Notes: a model not told the origin generated them from the letters alone. A DNA stretch of 48,415 nt from Planctomycetota bacterium (GCA_021800165.1 JAJYZF010000026.1:1-48415); one strand, 5' to 3'; shown: positions 19,339-28,561, counted from the first letter of the stretch. Program-made: numbers and translations.

Positions 19339-21288
19339 ATGGCGCAAGGCCGGGGCACAACCAACTCTGGTCAGGCTCAAACGCCCCTTCTGGAACACTT
19401 CCCGCCGCTGGCCCGGAATCGCAATTACCTACTGCTGTTTGGTTCTTATGTAGTATCGGTGTTGGGGGATCGGGTTCATTTTCTGGTGATGCTGCAGTTG
19501 CTGTGCATTGTGATTTTGCGGCACAAAGCGGTGGATTCGCAGCATTTTGCCCAACTGAATCTGGCGATGTTTCTGCCATTTTTTCTGCTGGCCCCGCTGG
19601 CCGGTATCGTCGCCGACCGCATTCCGCGACGCCGTATTATGATTTCCTGCGATCTCTCGCGGGCGGTGCTGGTGGTTATTGCCCGAACCGTGCTGCTGGC
19701 GGGGGCCATGGGGCGTTGGATGTCCGTACCGCAGTTGTTGTGGCTGCTGTTTGGCTCGGAGGTGGTGCTGTCAATCTTTGGGGAGATGTTTTCGCCGGCG
19801 CGGGCGGCCATTTTACCCAATCTGGTTCATCCGCAACAACTGCTTCAGGCCAATGCCTGGATCAATCCCGCCGGTACAATTGTGACCCTGATCGGCTTTT
19901 TAGTGGGAGGCTGGCTGGTCACCCGCAATCTGGCCTACGCCATGTATGTTGATGCGTGTACTTATTGTATTTCCGCGGGGTGTGTTATTGCCATGCGGCT
20001 GCCACGCGGGGTCGATGTGCCGGCCCCGGCCAACCGCGGCAAATCCATGCGGGCGAGCCTGCGCCAGGGGGTAAGCTATCTGCGCCGTCATACCCGTCCG
20101 CTGCAGGTCATAAGCCTGGAACTGGGCTTTTTCGCCATCAGCACGTTGATTCTCAACAGTCTGCCCAGCCTGGTGCACAGGCGCTTTCACCTGGGACCAC
20201 GGCATTTGTACTTCACGATGGCCTTGACCGGGTTGGGAATGATTGCCGGAGCCTTGGCGCTGAGCCGCGCTAAACAGAATATTCCCAAGGAAATCGGAAT
20301 TGGATGGTCGGTGGTGCTGCTGGGCATCGGTTTGCTGCTGGCGGCCCATGCCGCCAGTTGGCCGGCCATGGTGCTGTGGCTGATGGTGGCGGCATGTTTT
20401 GGATCCATCATGTTTATCAGTGTGGATACCCTGCTGCAGCGCATTGTGCCTGATTTTATGCGCGGCCGGGTCATGGGGGTGCGCGACCTGGTCACCACCG
20501 CCGGCCTCATCACCATGACCGTACCCATGGCCCTCTTGCCTGGTATGCATGTGCTGGTGGTAAAACTGGTTTACGCCATGGGAACCCTTTCGCTGCTGCT
20601 GGGTATCGGCTTGGTAATTTTCTATTACCGCGGGCAGGCACTGCCGGCGGGACAGGCCGTGATATTACGTATTTTTCGTGTGTATATGGTGGTGTGGCAT
20701 GGTTATCGGCGCATCGGTCCATGCCGCATTCCTGCCCAAGGCCCCGCGATTATTGCCTGTAATCATGGTTGCAGGTCCGGACCTCTGGCCTTGTTGATCA
20801 GCAGCCCACGGAGATTTATTCGATTGATGGTTGCACAGGAATACCGCCATACCCTCTTTCTAGGCCGGTTGCTTCGTTGGGGGCAAGCCATCCCAAGGCA
20901 GCGCGTCCCGGCTGATGCGGCAAGCCTCCGGTCGTCCTTGCGGGTGTTGCGGGCCGGCTGCGTGCTGGGGCTGTTTTTGGATGGCGGCATTTCCGAAGCC
21001 GGGCGGTTGGAACCGGCCCCGCCGGAAATTGCGGCGTTGGCCCTGATGAGCCGGGCACCGGTGGTACCCGTGTACGTGCATTCCCCCCGTCCACATGGCC
21101 GCGGATTCAGAAATTTTTTCCGGCCCGGCCGCGTTCGATTGTATTATGGATCGCCGCTGCATTTTACTCACATCGCCCCGCGGCAACGTGACTGCGCCAC
21201 GCTGGAGGAGGTTGCTGGCCGCATTAAGCAAGCCATGACCAAGTTGCAGGCCAAAGCGGATGCCGATAACGCCCCATCCGCCTGCTGA
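19339..21288 (+). CDS. MFS transporter fused to acyltransferase-like domain with altered catalytic motifs
   Basis: A 649-residue fusion. Residues 27-430 form a 12-helix MFS transporter with the loop motif GIVADRIPRRR. Residues 450-640 match the PlsC/LPLAT acyltransferase layout. The overall plan recalls LplT-Aas fusions that flip and reacylate lysophospholipids. In the acyltransferase part the NHx4D box reads NHGCRSG (residues 475-481), so His is kept but the catalytic Asp is Gly. The FPEG box reads FLDGGISEAG (near 546-555), with Asp in place of Glu. Activity is therefore doubtful or unusual. GGAG lies 7 nt before the ATG. The substrate is not known. Confidence 0.8.
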   Translation: MAQGRGTTNSGQAQTPLLEHFPPLARNRNYLLLFGSYVVSVLGDRVHFLVMLQLLCIVILRHKAVDSQHFAQLNLAMFLPFFLLAPLAGIVADRIPRRRIMISCDLSRAVLVVIARTVLLAGAMGRWMSVPQLLWLLFGSEVVLSIFGEMFSPARAAILPNLVHPQQLLQANAWINPAGTIVTLIGFLVGGWLVTRNLAYAMYVDACTYCISAGCVIAMRLPRGVDVPAPANRGKSMRASLRQGVSYLRRHTRPLQVISLELGFFAISTLILNSLPSLVHRRFHLGPRHLYFTMALTGLGMIAGALALSRAKQNIPKEIGIGWSVVLLGIGLLLAAHAASWPAMVLWLMVAACFGSIMFISVDTLLQRIVPDFMRGRVMGVRDLVTTAGLITMTVPMALLPGMHVLVVKLVYAMGTLSLLLGIGLVIFYYRGQALPAGQAVILRIFRVYMVVWHGYRRIGPCRIPAQGPAIIACNHGCRSGPLALLISSPRRFIRLMVAQEYRHTLFLGRLLRWGQAIPRQRVPADAASLRSSLRVLRAGCVLGLFLDGGISEAGRLEPAPPEIAALALMSRAPVVPVYVHSPRPHGRGFRNFFRPGRVRLYYGSPLHFTHIAPRQRDCATLEEVAGRIKQAMTKLQAKADADNAPSAC

Positions 21289-21407
21289 ACCGCGATTGTC
21301 CATCTCCGGTGGCGTGGTCTGGTTCCAGGCAAGGCGAGGTGCAAAAATGGCCCCCAATTTCCGCAAACCCAATATGCCCAATTCGGCCTGGCGTCAATCC
21401 GCGATCG

Positions 21408-22136
21408 TTATGGCGAAGGCAGATAGGGTTCGGCCTGCGCCGTGGACAACCGTTTTAATAACACCGGCTGTTTCGGCAGCAGGTGGGCCAACGTACGCTT
21501 ATTAAGAAAGGCTCGTAGCTTTTTCCGGCTTTGGAGAATGGTGGTCGGCACGGTAAAAGGAGCATGATGGCCGTTTTGCGGCACCAGCAATGGATACAAT
21601 GCCAGTCGATTGCGGGAAACCTTGCGCACTTCAACCAGAAAAAATATTCGTGCCATTCCAGTGGTACGCGCAGACGCCAGCCCCGCTTTTTTCAAGGCGG
21701 CGGCATACTTCGTCGGTTGGCCGACCGGGTTATGCGTTTGCCACCAGGCTTCCATGGATGGGGAATAGATAAAACGCGGATTGAAACATCGGCAACTCAT
21801 CCACCATCGGCCATGGATTTTGGTCAGGCTGCCGACAAACGTACCGGTCAATTCTGCCCGGAGTTTTCGTTGGCCGCCGGGTAAGGCCGCTGGCCTGAAG
21901 TTGCAGCAGGTTATTAGAAATCGCTTTTGGCCCAGGGGATAGACAAACACCATGGGCTGCACCGGCTGGTGGACCCCATGAGTTTGCAACTGCCACACCC
22001 CCAGCAAATTTTTGTCCTGGAAGGCATTGCGCCGTAAAACCAACGATCGATTGAGCGCCAGCGGTGCGCGACAACCCGCCCAGACGACCAAAACGCCGGC
22101 TGCGGCAACAAGTGGAAATCGGGAGAGAAATTTCAT
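21408..22136 (-). CDS. putative lipoprotein of unknown function
   Basis: A 242-residue protein I do not recognise. The first 22 residues (MKFLSRFPLVAAAGVLVVW, then AGC) look like a lipoprotein signal with Cys22 as the lipidated residue; Trp at -3 is atypical for a lipobox. The mature part contains a lipocalin-like opening (NLLGVWQLQTHG) and repeated basic patches, with no catalytic motif visible. GGAAG lies 7 nt before the ATG at 22136; an in-frame TTG directly precedes it. It converges on the MFS gene (119 bp apart). Confidence 0.6.
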   Translation of the reverse strand: MKFLSRFPLVAAAGVLVVWAGCRAPLALNRSLVLRRNAFQDKNLLGVWQLQTHGVHQPVQPMVFVYPLGQKRFLITCCNFRPAALPGGQRKLRAELTGTFVGSLTKIHGRWWMSCRCFNPRFIYSPSMEAWWQTHNPVGQPTKYAAALKKAGLASARTTGMARIFFLVEVRKVSRNRLALYPLLVPQNGHHAPFTVPTTILQSRKKLRAFLNKRTLAHLLPKQPVLLKRLSTAQAEPYLPSP

Positions 22137-22231
22137 CAAGATACTTCCAGCAAAAGGTATAAAACCATTACCGCGGCCAGGCCGGCGGCAGCCAAGGCCG
22201 CTTATTTTACAGCATCACCCTAAGTTTCTGT

Positions 22232-22517
22232 ATGCTCAGGTGGTTTTCGCCCGAACATATTGAAGGAGCCGGCATCAAAAAAAGGCGGAAGGGATGGAAA
22301 TTTCAATACGGCCACCGGGAGGAGTCGTGCCGCCTTCTTTCCGGCTGGACGCTCCCTAAAGGCCAAATAGCAGAGGTTCCTGGCCGCTCAAGGGGGCAGC
22401 CGGCTCCACTGTAACGATAGCCCAAATCAGCTTGGTTCCACTGCCCGGGAAAATTGCCAATCCTTTATTTTTCGTGATAGGGCTGTCCGAGTGCGCAAAA
22501 TCAGGACATTTGGCGTA
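22232..22517 (+). promoter_or_regulatory. candidate structured leader, weakly cobalamin-riboswitch-like
   Basis: The 502-bp gap 22137-22638 has no gene. Three blocks occur in the order and approximate spacing of the cobalamin riboswitch core: GCAGCCGGCTCCACTGTAAC (22397-22416), CCACTGCCCGGGAA (22438-22451), and AAATCAGGACATTTGGC (22498-22514), which resembles the B12 box. The 5' half is less convincing and the downstream gene is not an obvious vitamin B12 gene. A separate hairpin (GGCTGC/GCAGCC, 22594-22613) sits just before the ribosome site. Confidence 0.25.
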
Positions 22518-22638
22518 CAATATGGTATTGCTTGGTACCGCTTTTGTTGACGGGTGGCCAGGCAAATGATAGTTTCAATGCCAATATGAATTGGGCTGCA
22601 CTCCGGAGCAGCCTGATTTGGCGATCAAGGAGTTTCTC

Positions 22639-24159
22639 ATGCAATTTAATTTAGACACTTTTGGTAATCGAAAACTTTTATTAACCGCAGTGGCGGTCGT
22701 GACGGGGACGCTGGCTTATGGCTCCGTCGGTCTGGCCGCCTCGGCATCAACCGCCAGCGGTACTCCCGCGACACCCAGTGCGGCTGTGCCCAGTGTTACG
22801 GTACCAGTGCCCGCGGTATCCGGTTTGCCCGGTGTGGTTACAACGGCACCGACCACGCGCCAAGGCGCTCAGACGCAGCCGGCCAAGCCGGCCAAGGGTA
22901 AGAAAAAGTCTCTTAGCGGCTATGTCGGTTCCATTAACGCCAGTAATATCAATATTCGCAGCGGTCCGGGCTTGGCTTATTATGTCTTGGGACAACTCAC
23001 GACCGGAGATATGGTGAAGGTCGTCGGAACTCGCAACGGCTGGGACGCTATTGATCCGCCGGTCGGTACGCTTTGTTATATTGCCAGGAAATTCGTGCAT
23101 GTTGGAACCGACACCGCCAAAGGTCACGTTTCCGCCAATTACGTTTTCGTGCGCGCCGCCAGTCGCTTGGCTCCCCGGTCCGATTATGCGGTGGTGAAAA
23201 TTGTTTCTCGCGGCACTCGTGTTCATATTGTCGGAAGCACCCCGAGCTTTTATGTGATTCAGCCGCCGCGTGGCGCTCACGTGTACGTGTTGGCAAAATT
23301 TGTGACATCAGCCGGGGCCAATGCCCAATACCTTGCCCCCAAGTTGCGGATGCCCGCCGGGTTTAAGGGGGCCACGTTGGCCGCTTCGCTGGCGGCTGGA
23401 AACTCTGCGGTACTGGCTTCCGCAACGGCCAATACGCCGTCCAGTGTGACGACGCAACCGGTTTCTCCTGCGCTTCTGCCCAACCAGACCGTACCGCTGC
23501 CGGTGAGTGGCGGAAATTCCGGTCAGTCTGGCCAGACCGTGGTGGTCCCGCCCGTACCGCCAAGAGGGGCGATGCCCAACTCGGCGAAAGTAGGCCTGTT
23601 TTCCAAATTCAGCAATTTGAATAGAAAAACCCAATTGGAATTCCAAAAACCGTTGATGCAGCGGCGCCTTGCACCGTTGCTCCATGGTTACCAAAACCTG
23701 GCCGCCGTGGCCGGTGCACCCACCTGGATTAAGCAGGGTGTTGCGGCACGTATCCGTGTGCTCAAACGGGAGATCGCCATTCAAGAGCTGGTGGAAACCT
23801 CCCACAAAACGCCTCCGGTGAGTAAGGTCATTGCCCCGTACCAGCAGCAGTGGAAAGAATCGCAGGCGCAGATTGCCCAAGCTATCGACCACGCTCCGTA
23901 TCTGGCCAAAGGGGTGTTGCGGACCAGCACGGCGCTTAAATCCAAATATGCCCTGGTGAATCCCGCCAACGGCCGCGTGACTGCGTATATCGATCCCACT
24001 TCCCGCATTGCTTTATCCAGGCTCTTGGGGGAGTACATCGGTATTAAAGGGGTGGTCACGGGCGGCGGCACTGTGGTCAAGGTCATACGCGTGGCCACCG
24101 CCACGCTTTTGCCCCAGCCAACTATCAGGCATCTCTCCGCGGGGCAGCAGCATCCTTGA
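22639..24159 (+). CDS. exported protein with bacterial SH3 domains
   Basis: A 506-residue protein with an N-terminal export signal (hydrophobic LLLTAVAVVTGTLAYG, cleavage probably after GLAASA). A Pro/Thr/Ala-rich low-complexity linker leads to an SH3b domain containing SNINIRSGPGLAYYVLGQL (about residues 95-140). A second SH3-like repeat begins near FVRAASRLAPRSDYAVVK. A helical, charged middle region and a C-terminal small domain (AYIDPTSRIALSRLLGEYIG) follow. Such proteins usually bind cell-wall or envelope polymers; the ligand is unknown. AAGGAG lies 7 nt before the ATG at 22639, which decides against the upstream frame extension to 22591. Confidence 0.75.
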   Translation: MQFNLDTFGNRKLLLTAVAVVTGTLAYGSVGLAASASTASGTPATPSAAVPSVTVPVPAVSGLPGVVTTAPTTRQGAQTQPAKPAKGKKKSLSGYVGSINASNINIRSGPGLAYYVLGQLTTGDMVKVVGTRNGWDAIDPPVGTLCYIARKFVHVGTDTAKGHVSANYVFVRAASRLAPRSDYAVVKIVSRGTRVHIVGSTPSFYVIQPPRGAHVYVLAKFVTSAGANAQYLAPKLRMPAGFKGATLAASLAAGNSAVLASATANTPSSVTTQPVSPALLPNQTVPLPVSGGNSGQSGQTVVVPPVPPRGAMPNSAKVGLFSKFSNLNRKTQLEFQKPLMQRRLAPLLHGYQNLAAVAGAPTWIKQGVAARIRVLKREIAIQELVETSHKTPPVSKVIAPYQQQWKESQAQIAQAIDHAPYLAKGVLRTSTALKSKYALVNPANGRVTAYIDPTSRIALSRLLGEYIGIKGVVTGGGTVVKVIRVATATLLPQPTIRHLSAGQQHP

Positions 24160-24187
24160 TGCGTCATCTGGATACGAATAGGTCGCA

Positions 24188-24862
24188 TTAGAAACCGGCA
24201 ATACGTGGATTCACGAACAAATTGTCGTGGCCCGGCACGATCATATCGGCGAGATTGTAGAGCTCGGTCAAACATTCCTGAGCCTGCTCAATGTCAAAAC
24301 AACCGGGTAGTACACGCCCGTGGGTAAAGTGCGCGGCTGTGGCTACGGCATCGCCGGCTATAACCACGGTGCTGGTAGGCAGTTCCAGCAGCAAACCACA
24401 CTGGCCTGGTGTGTATCCAGGCAATGGAAAAATGCCCACCTCTTGAGTGAATTTGTCTGGTGCGGGCTTCACGCGGGCCAACAGCGATTTTTCGTCTGCA
24501 ATGACCCGGCGGTCATCGGAATTTCCAGGCGTATGTATGGTGGCACGTTCCAGCGCTTGCTGCGCCGTCTGAATTTCACTTTCCAACATCCACCATGAGG
24601 CATGGACGAAAGCCGCCAGCGCCCGGCGATGGGCGGGCCGCCAGTTGGTCAAAAATATGTCGGTAACGGCGGCAGCGTTGATTCCTGCCCGTTCCGTAAT
24701 ACGGGCTTCCAAGGCTTGTGCCGGCAAGGAAGGATCCACCAGAATCACGCGCTCGTTGTCCCGTACCAGAGTGGTGGTGGCGTGAGGTGTTCGCACGGCG
24801 TGCGTTTCCTGCCAGAATGAATTCTGCGAGAGAGTCCCAATACTGACCACAATTATTTCCAT
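24188..24862 (-). CDS. metallo-beta-lactamase-fold protein with degenerate metal site
   Basis: A 224-residue MBL-fold protein. The strand order, ILVDPSLP, LPGYTPGQCGLLLE, VVIAGDAVAT and IVPGHDNLF match the family. The metal-binding HxHxDH box is replaced by LTNWRPAHRRAL, in which only the last His survives. The later ligand Asp (GDA) and His (PGHD) remain, while GHTPG reads GYTPG. Loss of most site-1 ligands argues against a normal dinuclear hydrolase; a mononuclear, other-metal or non-enzymatic role is possible. It follows the ketosynthase operon on the same strand after 129 bp and converges on the SH3 gene. Confidence 0.75.
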   Translation of the reverse strand: MEIIVVSIGTLSQNSFWQETHAVRTPHATTTLVRDNERVILVDPSLPAQALEARITERAGINAAAVTDIFLTNWRPAHRRALAAFVHASWWMLESEIQTAQQALERATIHTPGNSDDRRVIADEKSLLARVKPAPDKFTQEVGIFPLPGYTPGQCGLLLELPTSTVVIAGDAVATAAHFTHGRVLPGCFDIEQAQECLTELYNLADMIVPGHDNLFVNPRIAGF

Positions 24863-24991
24863 CGAAGATCCCCACCCGTTTATCGCCGGATCATTGTAAG
24901 GCGGAACCTGATTCCTGCCACCATGCGCCGACGCTGCGCACCGGAGGTGCAGTTTGGCGTTATCCGCCGTCGCGGTGCCGCCGGTATAAAA

Positions 24992-25993
24992 TCACTCATC
25001 GCTCGGATCCTGGTGCGGCTCGGTGGTCGGGCCGGAATCCCGCGCCTGGACAGGCCCTTGAAGCGTCATCCGGCGAAAGGCAATTTTCCGGGTTTGCCCG
25101 TGGTGCGCGTTTTCGAGCCAATATTCCGGTACCTCGGATGAGGCTGCAATATTCGCCAGAGTTTCGCTACGGGGTCTCGCCAGCGACCATGCCACACCTG
25201 CCGCCGCCCAATGCAGTGCCCCATCCGTGGGATAGGGGCCTTGGTTCACCACCGGCTCGGTGCCGGATCGTTTGTTGCCTCCGGCCGCCGGGCCAATCTC
25301 AACGCCAAACTCTGTGGAGGGCACAGCGGCGTTGACACTCACCACGGCCGCCACCGCACCGCCGTGTGGGGCAACGGAAAAACGAGAAAATTGTGAGCGA
25401 TGTAGATCCCGCGCGGCACGGCGGCACAAATCCACAGCCACCGAAGCCGGCTGATCGGCCCAACATACTACCACGGCATCCGCCTGGCCAACGCTCAACA
25501 AATCATCGGCCCGTTCCAGCGCCGAACACACCGGCCAGGCATCATGTACCAATGTTTGGCACGGGCCGTGGATGCCGAAATGAATTGCCGCCATAGCGGT
25601 AGGACTGGAATGGACGGAACGGCTAAAGTGTCGGGGGGACGCAAATCGTCCACCTTCAGCCCACATGCTTTCCAAATACGCCATGGTGGAATCCACTTGT
25701 CCCCAAGCGCTGTAGAAGAGAAGCGCAATGCGGTCGCTGGGTACAACACCCCGATCTAAATGAGCCAGTTGCCAGGCCTGAGTTATGGCCGAAATTGCCA
25801 GTCGGCTTACCGGATCCAGACTCTCCATCATGGCCGCATCCCCCGCATAATCCGGCCCCGCCTCCACATGCCTGGAATCCGCAGGGCCGCTATGCCCCTG
25901 GCTTTTGAATAAGGCAACGCCATGGCGCAATTGGTCAATCGAAGCCCATGCGCTGGTGCATACACCCAGGGAGTGCACACGAAGCAGACTCAT
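24992..25993 (-). CDS. chain-length-factor-like ketosynthase homologue
   Basis: A 333-residue member of the ketosynthase fold with relation to 'beta-ketoacyl synthase chain length factor' proteins. Its start overlaps the stop of the true ketosynthase gene as ATGA, so the two are translationally coupled and probably form a heterodimer. At the position of the catalytic Cys the protein reads HDAWPVCSA, with Trp where the partner has Cys, and the NAHGTG His motif is missing. It is about 90 residues shorter than the partner, mainly at the C-terminus. It is therefore likely non-catalytic and sets chain length or stabilises the partner, which is inference from type II polyketide and aryl-polyene systems. 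Confidence 0.75.
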   Translation of the reverse strand: MSLLRVHSLGVCTSAWASIDQLRHGVALFKSQGHSGPADSRHVEAGPDYAGDAAMMESLDPVSRLAISAITQAWQLAHLDRGVVPSDRIALLFYSAWGQVDSTMAYLESMWAEGGRFASPRHFSRSVHSSPTAMAAIHFGIHGPCQTLVHDAWPVCSALERADDLLSVGQADAVVVCWADQPASVAVDLCRRAARDLHRSQFSRFSVAPHGGAVAAVVSVNAAVPSTEFGVEIGPAAGGNKRSGTEPVVNQGPYPTDGALHWAAAGVAWSLARPRSETLANIAASSEVPEYWLENAHHGQTRKIAFRRMTLQGPVQARDSGPTTEPHQDPSDE

Positions 25994-27264
25994 GCCGGTG
26001 CTCCCTTCTTGGCCGGCCTGCCATTGTCCATCGCGACTTGCCGGGAAAAGACCAAGGCTGTGTTATTGCCGCCGAAAGCAAAGTTACAAGAGAGCACCGC
26101 GCTCGTCCGCGCCGGTCGAGGCTCCAGCACCAGCGGCAGGTTGCAACTAGCGTCCGCCTGTGCGAGTCCGGCATTGGCAGGCAATACGCCCGTGGCCATG
26201 GTTTGCAGGCAGATCGCCGCTTCTATCGCCCCGGCCGCGGCAAAGGTGTGGCCCGTCAACCGCTTGGTGGAACTCATCGGCGGAACGGGTGTTCCCAAAG
26301 CTCCAAACGCCGCGGAAATCGCCCGCGCCTCCATGGCATCGTTATCGCGCGTACCGGTACCATGGGCATTGATATATCCGATATCACCGGGACTCAGGCC
26401 GGACTCGCGAACGGCTGATGTAATCGCGGCTGCGGCCCATCGCCCGCTGGGTTCCGGAGCGGTGATATGGTGGGCGTCGCAGGTGGCGGCAAAGCCGCGC
26501 ACATAGCCGATGGGTTGAACTCCACGGGCTTTGGCATGAGCCGGCGCTTCTAACACCAACAAGGCCGCACCTTCGCCCACGGTAATGCCACGGCGCTGCG
26601 CATCAAATGGTTGGCACCCATTGGGGGCTACCAATCGCAGGCTGTTAAATCCAGAGAGCAGTAAACGGCACAGCGCTTCGGTGCCACCCGCCAGTGCCAT
26701 TTGCACACGCCCCAGCCGAATAGCATCGCAGGCCGCACCAATCGCCATGGCCGATCCGACGCACGTACTTAGAAACAATAGGCGGGGTCCGGTCAGCCGA
26801 TGGCGGCGGGCGACAAAGGCCAAAACCTCGTAGGGTTGAATTCGCCGCATGAGCCGGGTATCCGTCCGCTCAGGATTCTCCCGGTATTGCCGGTAAAACT
26901 GCTCACTTTTATCCATGCCACAAACGGTGGTGGCCAGAAACAGGCCCATCGCTTCCGATGTCCGGCCCAATCGCCGGGGCAGCCCCGCGCTGGTAAGAGC
27001 CTCGTCGGCGGCCAGGGCCGCAAGCTGTTGCGTGCGGGCCAGCCCGGCCCAAAGGACGGCAGGAAGATCGTCGGGGCGAGGTAAGTCCCCACACGAGGCC
27101 ACCTGCAATGGCCCCAAGTTGTCGCTGGGATCGTCGCTCCAGGATCGCAGCGCGTTACCATTGGCGGTGATGCCGCCCCAGGAATCCCGCAGCGACTTTC
27201 CCTGTGCGGAAATCATGGATAGGCCGGTGATAGCAATGGGAGAAAACAAGCTCTTTTCTTTCAT
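25990..27264 (-). CDS. beta-ketoacyl-ACP synthase (FabF-like)
   Basis: A 424-residue condensing enzyme with a complete Cys-His-His triad: Cys168 in LSTCVGSAMA, His301 in NAHGTGTRDND and His339 in TGHTFAAAG. It elongates acyl-ACP with malonyl-ACP by decarboxylative condensation. The GGTEA and PFDAQRRGITVGEGAA segments are also typical. The ATG at 27264 has GGAG 10 nt upstream; the longer frame from 27294 lacks one. It lies between a halogenase-like flavoprotein gene (55 bp upstream) and a coupled chain-length-factor-like gene, which points to a specialised polyketide or polyene-type lipid rather than primary fatty-acid synthesis. Confidence 0.9.
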   Translation of the reverse strand: MKEKSLFSPIAITGLSMISAQGKSLRDSWGGITANGNALRSWSDDPSDNLGPLQVASCGDLPRPDDLPAVLWAGLARTQQLAALAADEALTSAGLPRRLGRTSEAMGLFLATTVCGMDKSEQFYRQYRENPERTDTRLMRRIQPYEVLAFVARRHRLTGPRLLFLSTCVGSAMAIGAACDAIRLGRVQMALAGGTEALCRLLLSGFNSLRLVAPNGCQPFDAQRRGITVGEGAALLVLEAPAHAKARGVQPIGYVRGFAATCDAHHITAPEPSGRWAAAAITSAVRESGLSPGDIGYINAHGTGTRDNDAMEARAISAAFGALGTPVPPMSSTKRLTGHTFAAAGAIEAAICLQTMATGVLPANAGLAQADASCNLPLVLEPRPARTSAVLSCNFAFGGNNTALVFSRQVAMDNGRPAKKGAPA

Positions 27265-27319
27265 ACATGATCTGCTCCGGCAAACTCCGCCCACCGGACA
27301 TCCCGCCCGTTAAGTCGAA

Positions 27320-28561
27320 TCAGGTCGAAACCGTCGTCGGCGTTGCGGCAGGGATGCCGGGAGTTGTATTCCCGTCGCTTCGACCCACGGCTGCGACCAG
27401 CGGGTTGGTTTGATCCCACACCCGCCCGGCGAGAATCGCGGTCACGGCGCTGCGCATGGCCGGGGGCTGATGGCGGGAAAAAAATAGGTTTCGCACCAGC
27501 TCACGCTGGTAAAACCGGCGAACAAAAGATTCAAACACGCGCAAGCCGTCAGCCATATATTGCCGATGTTGCCGCAATGGTTCGGGCGAATTACCGCTTA
27601 AGGATTCCGCAACGGCCTGGGCGCCGCGCTGTGCGCCGATGAGGGCCAGAAACACGCCACTGGAAAAAATTGGATCCAAGAATCCTCCGGCATCGCCGAT
27701 CGTCAGGCCATAGCGGCAGGTCAAAGGCTGGCAACGATAACTGTAACCGGCACAGGCTCGGTACGGCTGCAGGGCCTCCAGTGGCTTAAGCCGCTGGGCC
27801 AAGGTGGAGCTTTCTTCAATTGCTGCGGCAAATTGCTGTTCCGGGTTAAGTCCCGACCGCAGACCTGTTTTTTTTAAAACCACCCCGACACTGGTAATAT
27901 CGCCGGGCAGTGGAATAAGCCATATCCATCCATGTTCTATCAGGTGCATTGTCAGGTATGCGCGCTCATGGGGATGGGCCGCGGGCAGACCTGAAAAATA
28001 GGTATAGATGGCCAGACGGCCAAAATCAGGCAACATTTCCACGCTACCCTGTTGCCGGGCCAGTTTGGCCGCGGCACCGGAGGCATCGACGAGAAAATCG
28101 GCGGTAATGCAGGAGCCATCGGCCAGTGTGACGCGTATTGGCTCTCGGTCTGCTTCGGCCTGGGCCACCGGTGCGTCCTCCATAAATTCGCAGCCGCTGC
28201 TCATGGCCGTGTATTTAAGCTGGGTATCAAATTCCTCGCGGCGGACATTAAAAGCGGGTGGAATGGGATCGCTTGGCAATCCAAACGCAAAGGTCTCCAG
28301 CCGCTGGCTCTGCGGATCAAAAAAACGCGCCCCATATTTAGGCTGGTGGTGTTGCAACATCACCGTCATGTCCAGGCCCAATTCAGCGAGCACCGGCATT
28401 CCTGCCGGTAGCATCGACTCACCGATGTGGTGACGTGGGTGGCGCAGCGCTTCGAGAATGAGCACGCGATAGCCACGTCGCGCCAAAAAAGTGCCGGTAG
28501 CACTGCCCGCCGGACCGCCCCCGATGACGATCACGTTGTAATGTGTATGTTGAAACTTCAT
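27320..28561 (-). CDS. FAD-dependent oxidoreductase, flavin-halogenase-like
   Basis: A 413-residue flavoprotein. The N-terminal VIVIGGGPAGSATGTFLARR is the FAD-binding Rossmann motif. HIGESMLPAGMPVLAELGL, KYGARF and GWIWLIPLP follow; the last matches the WxWxIP signature of flavin-dependent halogenases, and the Lys of KYGA sits where halogenase-type proteins keep a Lys. GDAGGFLDPIFSSGV is the second FAD segment shared with geranylgeranyl-reductase-like enzymes. It may halogenate, hydroxylate or reduce a carrier-bound intermediate made by the neighbouring ketosynthases. The start at 28561 places the Rossmann motif near the N-terminus, but no ribosome site is evident. A hairpin repeat (28621-28639) lies upstream. 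Confidence 0.8.
   Translation of the reverse strand: MKFQHTHYNVIVIGGGPAGSATGTFLARRGYRVLILEALRHPRHHIGESMLPAGMPVLAELGLDMTVMLQHHQPKYGARFFDPQSQRLETFAFGLPSDPIPPAFNVRREEFDTQLKYTAMSSGCEFMEDAPVAQAEADREPIRVTLADGSCITADFLVDASGAAAKLARQQGSVEMLPDFGRLAIYTYFSGLPAAHPHERAYLTMHLIEHGWIWLIPLPGDITSVGVVLKKTGLRSGLNPEQQFAAAIEESSTLAQRLKPLEALQPYRACAGYSYRCQPLTCRYGLTIGDAGGFLDPIFSSGVFLALIGAQRGAQAVAESLSGNSPEPLRQHRQYMADGLRVFESFVRRFYQRELVRNLFFSRHQPPAMRSAVTAILAGRVWDQTNPLVAAVGRSDGNTTPGIPAATPTTVST

Noticed and set aside
22593..22614. Resemblance of GCACTCCGG to a cyclic-di-GMP riboswitch
   Set aside because: Only this short string matches; the rest of the aptamer is missing, and the string lies in a simple hairpin.
25922..26506. 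194-residue plus-strand ORF across the ketosynthase gene pair
   Set aside because: Antisense to the catalytic motifs of the ketosynthase; composition is a shadow pattern.
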